DNA from: Piezodorus guildinii
Lineage: Eukaryota; Arthropoda; Insecta; Hemiptera; Pentatomidae
NCBI GenBank assembly: GCA_023052935.1
Contig: CM041292.1
Location: 87,093,169 to 87,157,168 of the forward strand
Length of the DNA stretch: 64,000 bases
Reading direction: 5' to 3'
The notes below the pieces were generated by a model. It did not search any database. It had not been told where the DNA came from and saw only the letters and a list, made by a program, of their open reading frames with translations. The first letter of the stretch is position 1. Every line of letters begins with the position of its first letter. The position numbers and the translations under genes were made by a program. Positions 60,397 through 64,000 of the stretch are shown in pieces.

Positions 60397-60804
60397 AAGT
60401 AAAAATGACTCGCTCGAATTAATATTAATTTAGAATAACAATCTACGAGGTATGGTTAAGGCGGGGTTACTATGGGAAAATTATAGTGCGAAACCAAGCT
60501 ACAAATCAAAGTTTTGCAAATCAGGTAGATAATAGCGTATAGGTAGATATATACATATGATGAATTGATATGTTTAAATTAATAATAATAAAGTAAGAGT
60601 ATATTAATATAATATAAATTATCTAGAAAATACTTTCAAGTTTTCAAGTAAATTCGAAATCGTCCAAAATTTGTCTCTGTTTAATTTATGTATGCGACTC
60701 TATGTTTACTCCAGATAATTTCAATGAAAGAAAAAAACTTCATCATTACTTTCAAATTCATTACTTAAATAAAAACTCTCACTTCCAACTCAATTCCCAT
60801 CCCA
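60397..60804. other. No recognisable feature
   Basis: AT-rich spacer between the R1 fragment and a SINE. Confidence 0.4.
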
Positions 60805-61083
60805 GGGATCACCTATAGCATGGTGGTTAGCACAACAAACTCCTATGCACAAGGTCCCTGGTTCGAACCCGCAGGTGGCCCTAGGATTTTTTAATGGAAG
60901 TAAAAAATCCTTAGTTATTCCGTCCTTCGGAGAGGACGTCAAAAGGTGGTCCCGAGTCTATGCGATATCAGGTACTCGTTAAAGATCCCCATCCTAATTA
61001 AACCTGTAAGGGCAAAATTTAGGACTCCTACAGTAGCATCGTCCGATTAGCCACAGCAGCATAAATGGACGTTAAATAAATAA
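60805..61083 (+). repeat. SINE-A copy 8, best-preserved full-length copy
   Basis: The tRNA-like head has an A box (TAGCATGGTGGTTAGC, about 60816-60831) and a perfect-looking B box GGTTCGAACCC at 60860-60870. The body has TCCTTAGTTATTCCGTCCTT, GGTGGTCCCGAGTCTATGCG, ATATCAGGTACTCGTTAAAG and TAGCATCGTCCGATTAGCCA. The tail is GGACGTTAAATAAATAA. At about 280 bp it is the reference copy for the other eight in this window. Confidence 0.92.
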
Positions 61084-61699
61084 TCAATATGGTTGAGGCG
61101 TTTTAAAGTAAATAGATTAATATTGCAAGAAAGTTGGTAAAAATGTCATTTTTATCCTGACAATATTTCTAAACCGAATTCATGTCAGAAACCTCTTAAA
61201 ATGAAAATATTTTTGAAGTGTAATTAAACACTTAAAAAGCCCCAAAATTTCGATTTCGGTTCTAAGGATGTGTGAACAAATTATTTACTAAGCTGTTATG
61301 TAAGCGCGCATCCAAGGGACCTTGTAAATCTGGTAGCATACTTTTATTTATCATTATTTTACTGCATTATAGCTTGTATTATAGAGAACAGAAGCTAAGG
61401 GATTTATGACACTGTAGATATTACATTGTAACTCTTTAACCTTGCTTTTATCTCCTCTTAAATTTCATTTTGTTTTCTTATTGCAGACCTAATAAACTCA
61501 AACCTTAATGCATAGATATTCACAAAGGAAAAATTTAATAAATCAAAATTTTTAATTGATTTTCAACATAGTGATTATAAATATTCTTCAGTTAGGGATG
61601 ACTTACGAGAGAAAATATGATAAACAGAATAACGGTGCTTACGTACGACTTACAGAAGTATGCCATGAAACAATTTGCTACAGTGAATATCAATTAGTT

Positions 61700-61742
<43 letters not shown>

Positions 61743-62120
61743 CTACACTGTATATAAAAAAAAACAAAAAAACATTTTGCCATGAAAAATCTGCAAATTC
61801 TTACAGAATGGTTTATTATTTACAAACAATAATACTTTAGGGTGTATTTAATTGTCTATCAAATAGAGTCTGAGAAGTTTAGTTATGACGTACAAGTAAG
61901 CTTCTTTTTTTTTTTTTTTGTTAGCATATTTTAAACTAGTTTACCATGTTCATAATTGAAAATAAAATAACTAATAATTTGGATTTAGATATCTTGTACC
62001 TGGTAAAATTTATTTGTTATGGGTATATATATATATATATATATATTGACTTTGTTTTTATCCAAACATAATATTTTTATATCAATATATTCCAAAACAA
62101 CGGAAGATTTCTCATAATAT
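61084..62120. other. AT-rich DNA with (TA)n tracts
   Basis: (TA)n runs lie at about 61686-61739 and 62025-62045. Nothing else was recognised. Confidence 0.4.
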
Positions 62121-62660
62121 TCAAGGTAGATAATTGGGCTGATTAATCTCTTCCAAAAAACTTAATTTTGTATTATATCGCACATTCGACGTTTCGGGAT
62201 CTTCTCCCATCTTCAGGACTCTACGAGTAAAAATAACAATTTCCATTAAATTAAGAAACACTATAGTGAAGTGAATCATTAAAACATTTTATAAAAAATT
62301 ATTATAAGTTAGGTGTCCAATATTACCAAAATTTAAAAAATATTGTACGACTAAATTTAAAATCAATAAGGGGTATTAAAAACAATAATTAAAAATGTTA
62401 CATAATAATAGGTTAATGCAAAAAATTAATATTTTAAAATTACCTGGTTTACATAATTTTGAAATTCAATTTTTACTTCAAACATTTTCACTGATAAAAA
62501 AATTAAAAAGAAAAATCAGCGTACAATGTTGTTAATATTGGACACCCAACTTATAATAATTTCCCTAAAGGGGGGAGAAGATCCCGAAACGTCGAAGGTG
62601 CGATTTGATAAAAAATTAAGTTTTTTGGAAGAAATTAATCAGCCCAATTATTTACCTTGA
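62121..62660. mobile_element. 540-bp foldback element with hammerhead-like motif
   Basis: The left arm TCAAGGTAGATAATTGGGCT onward to about 62205 is the reverse complement of about 62575-62660. A second inverted pair lies further in (TTAGGTGTCCAATATT near 62310 and AATATTGGACACCCAA near 62537). On the minus strand of the left arm the sequence CCTGAAGATGGGAGAAGATC is followed by CCGAAACGTCG, close to a hammerhead core. It is non-coding. Confidence 0.85.
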
Positions 62661-62940
62661 ACATTTTTATATTATCCTACTAGAATCTTATAGAACTAAT
62701 TTTTTTACAAGTTAAAAATGTATTATAAGCTACAGTGAACGTTCTGGAGGATGGAGAGTGTATTTAATGAGAGGCATACATATGACCAAGGCAAACCAGT
62801 CTTCCAATCCCAGCTGACCACTTTCTTCTTGAATACCATTCAATGAAACAAAACATAACTCTTAACATCTTAAATTTGTTACTGCAGTTGATAATCAGGC
62901 AATCTCAGATATTCGTACAAAACCTAAAACTTTCTTATCT

Positions 62941-63350
62941 CCTTTTGACATACAGGTGTGGAAGCTGGGAATCGATGTGGGCGGAGATCCCGCTTAGCAA
63001 CAAACTTCGCAATATTAAAACAACAACACAGCGGTGGACAAGTTCCGTGAGAGGTAAAAGAAGAGAAGAAGTGGTCATCACAAGATTGAGGATTGGCCAT
63101 ACCAATTTAACCCACAGACATTTAATCACAAGGGAGGACCAACCAACATGTCGAACCTGTGGAACTCCATAAACAGTGAAGCATATAGTGGAGGAGTGCA
63201 AAGCTTTACGAAAGGCATTTGCAAACCACAACGTTCAACGAAGTGTGGCTTCAGCTTTAAAAGACTCAAGTAATGCTGTGGATAACCTGATTGACTTGCT
63301 TAGGGAAACACATTTATTTCTCAAAATATAATGAATAAAAGTAAATATTT
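62941..63350 (+). mobile_element. I-clade-like retrotransposon, C-terminal fragment
   Basis: The frame reads WAEIPLSNKLRNI, RREEVVITRLRIGHTNLTHR and DQPTCRTCGTP, a stop, TVKHIVEECKALRKAF and LIDLLRETHLFLKI. The RLRIGHTxLTH block before a CCHC knuckle is typical of the end of RNase H-bearing non-LTR elements (I, Outcast, Loa group). The tail is AATGAATAAAAGTAAATA. One stop codon interrupts it. Confidence 0.75.
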
Positions 63351-63352
63351 AT

Positions 63353-63440
63353 TTGTGTGCGTGTGCGTGTGTATGTCTGTGTATATGCGTATGTATGTAT
63401 GTCTATATGTGTGTGCGTGCGTGTATATAAATATATATAT
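63353..63440 (+). repeat. TG-rich microsatellite
   Basis: An imperfect (TGTG/TGCG/TATG) tract follows the tail of the I-clade fragment directly. Confidence 0.85.
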
Positions 63441-63835
63441 TTTAACTTATTTATTTAATTATTATTTATTTATTTAATTTTACAACATATAACCGAATCG
63501 CAACACGTTAAATAAGTATACCAAAATGTATAAGAAATTAAAATCTCCTTAATAATTTATTTTATTTTGTTTATAATTATAACCAAATTCCGTATCTAGA
63601 CACGCATTAAGCGCATAATAACCTAGAAGTTGATTGCCCGGAAACAACAGTAATCTAATCTACAGGTGTGGACAACTTCACTTTGGACAAGGAACCGCCG
63701 ACTCTTCTACGTTAAAGTACAGCTTGTGATTATTATTGTGAACCTTTTCCTATAATTATTTATATGAAAACAGGTTATATAATTTTCATTTTATTTTATG
63801 TTACAAAGTAGCCATGATAATATAAGTGAAATCAC

Positions 63836-64000
63836 GTTTGTTTATTCATTTAACGTCATTTTATGCTACTATGGCTAATCGGACAATGCTACAGTGGGAG
63901 TCCTAAATTTTGCCTATTCAGGTTTTATTTGAATAGGGTAAAGAGTACCTGACATCGCACAGGCTCGGAACAATCTTTTCGTGCCCTCCGAAGGACGGCA
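63836..64000 (-). repeat. SINE-A copy 9, cut by the window end
   Basis: The minus strand tail TTAAATGAATAAACAAACG, the TAGCATTGTCCGATTAGCCA block, AGGTACTC and TCGGAGGGCACG are present. The head would lie beyond 64000. Confidence 0.85.

Noticed and set aside
60805..60880. tRNA gene on the plus strand
   Set aside because: Good boxes, but it is the head of SINE-A with eight related copies.

Overview
The window is animal nuclear DNA that is very AT-rich by eye and packed with transposable elements. GT-AG introns, a UNC93/MFSD11 gene, R1-, Jockey-, I-, CR1- and RTE-type non-LTR retrotransposons, an R2-like element, a gypsy LTR fragment, tRNA-headed SINEs and MITEs all point to an arthropod, most likely an insect. 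A hemipteran is a guess from general impression only. No bacterial, organellar or ribosomal genes were seen.

Layout. 1-6234: non-coding AT-rich DNA with one dispersed repeat. 6235-15794 (minus): the only clear host gene, an MFSD11 orthologue. Seven coding exons were recovered and join in one open frame of 403 codons including the stop; the first coding exon was not found. Its introns hold a MITE, two RTE-type reverse-transcriptase relics and a SINE broken by one of them. A third RTE relic (endonuclease part, plus strand) lies just upstream, 15905-17260. 19990-24667: an R2-like retrotransposon with an intact 1024-residue ORF and an AT-rich tandem-repeat leader. 26310-28455: an RTE relic split by a rearranged, inverted gypsy fragment. 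28731-38700: several SINE copies, one of them split by a 7.4-kb foldback element (30789-38199). That element consists of two inverted arms built from a 21-bp minisatellite and arrays of a 112-bp repeat. 42965-64000: scattered MITEs, two SINE families, R1/Waldo-like, Jockey, CR1-like and I-clade fragments, microsatellites and long stretches in which nothing was recognised.

The window reads as a stratigraphy of insertions. Five junctions can be ordered: RTE into SINE, gypsy into RTE, foldback into SINE, an R1 fragment into a dispersed repeat, and a 177-bp insert into an RTE relic. Several carry exact target-site duplications. The two most unusual objects are the foldback element and the N-terminus of the R2-like ORF. 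The latter looks like the N-terminal domain of kinesin-13 (KIF2/Klp10A), judged by eye and from memory of that family. All family calls rest on motifs read directly from the sequence; no database search was run.
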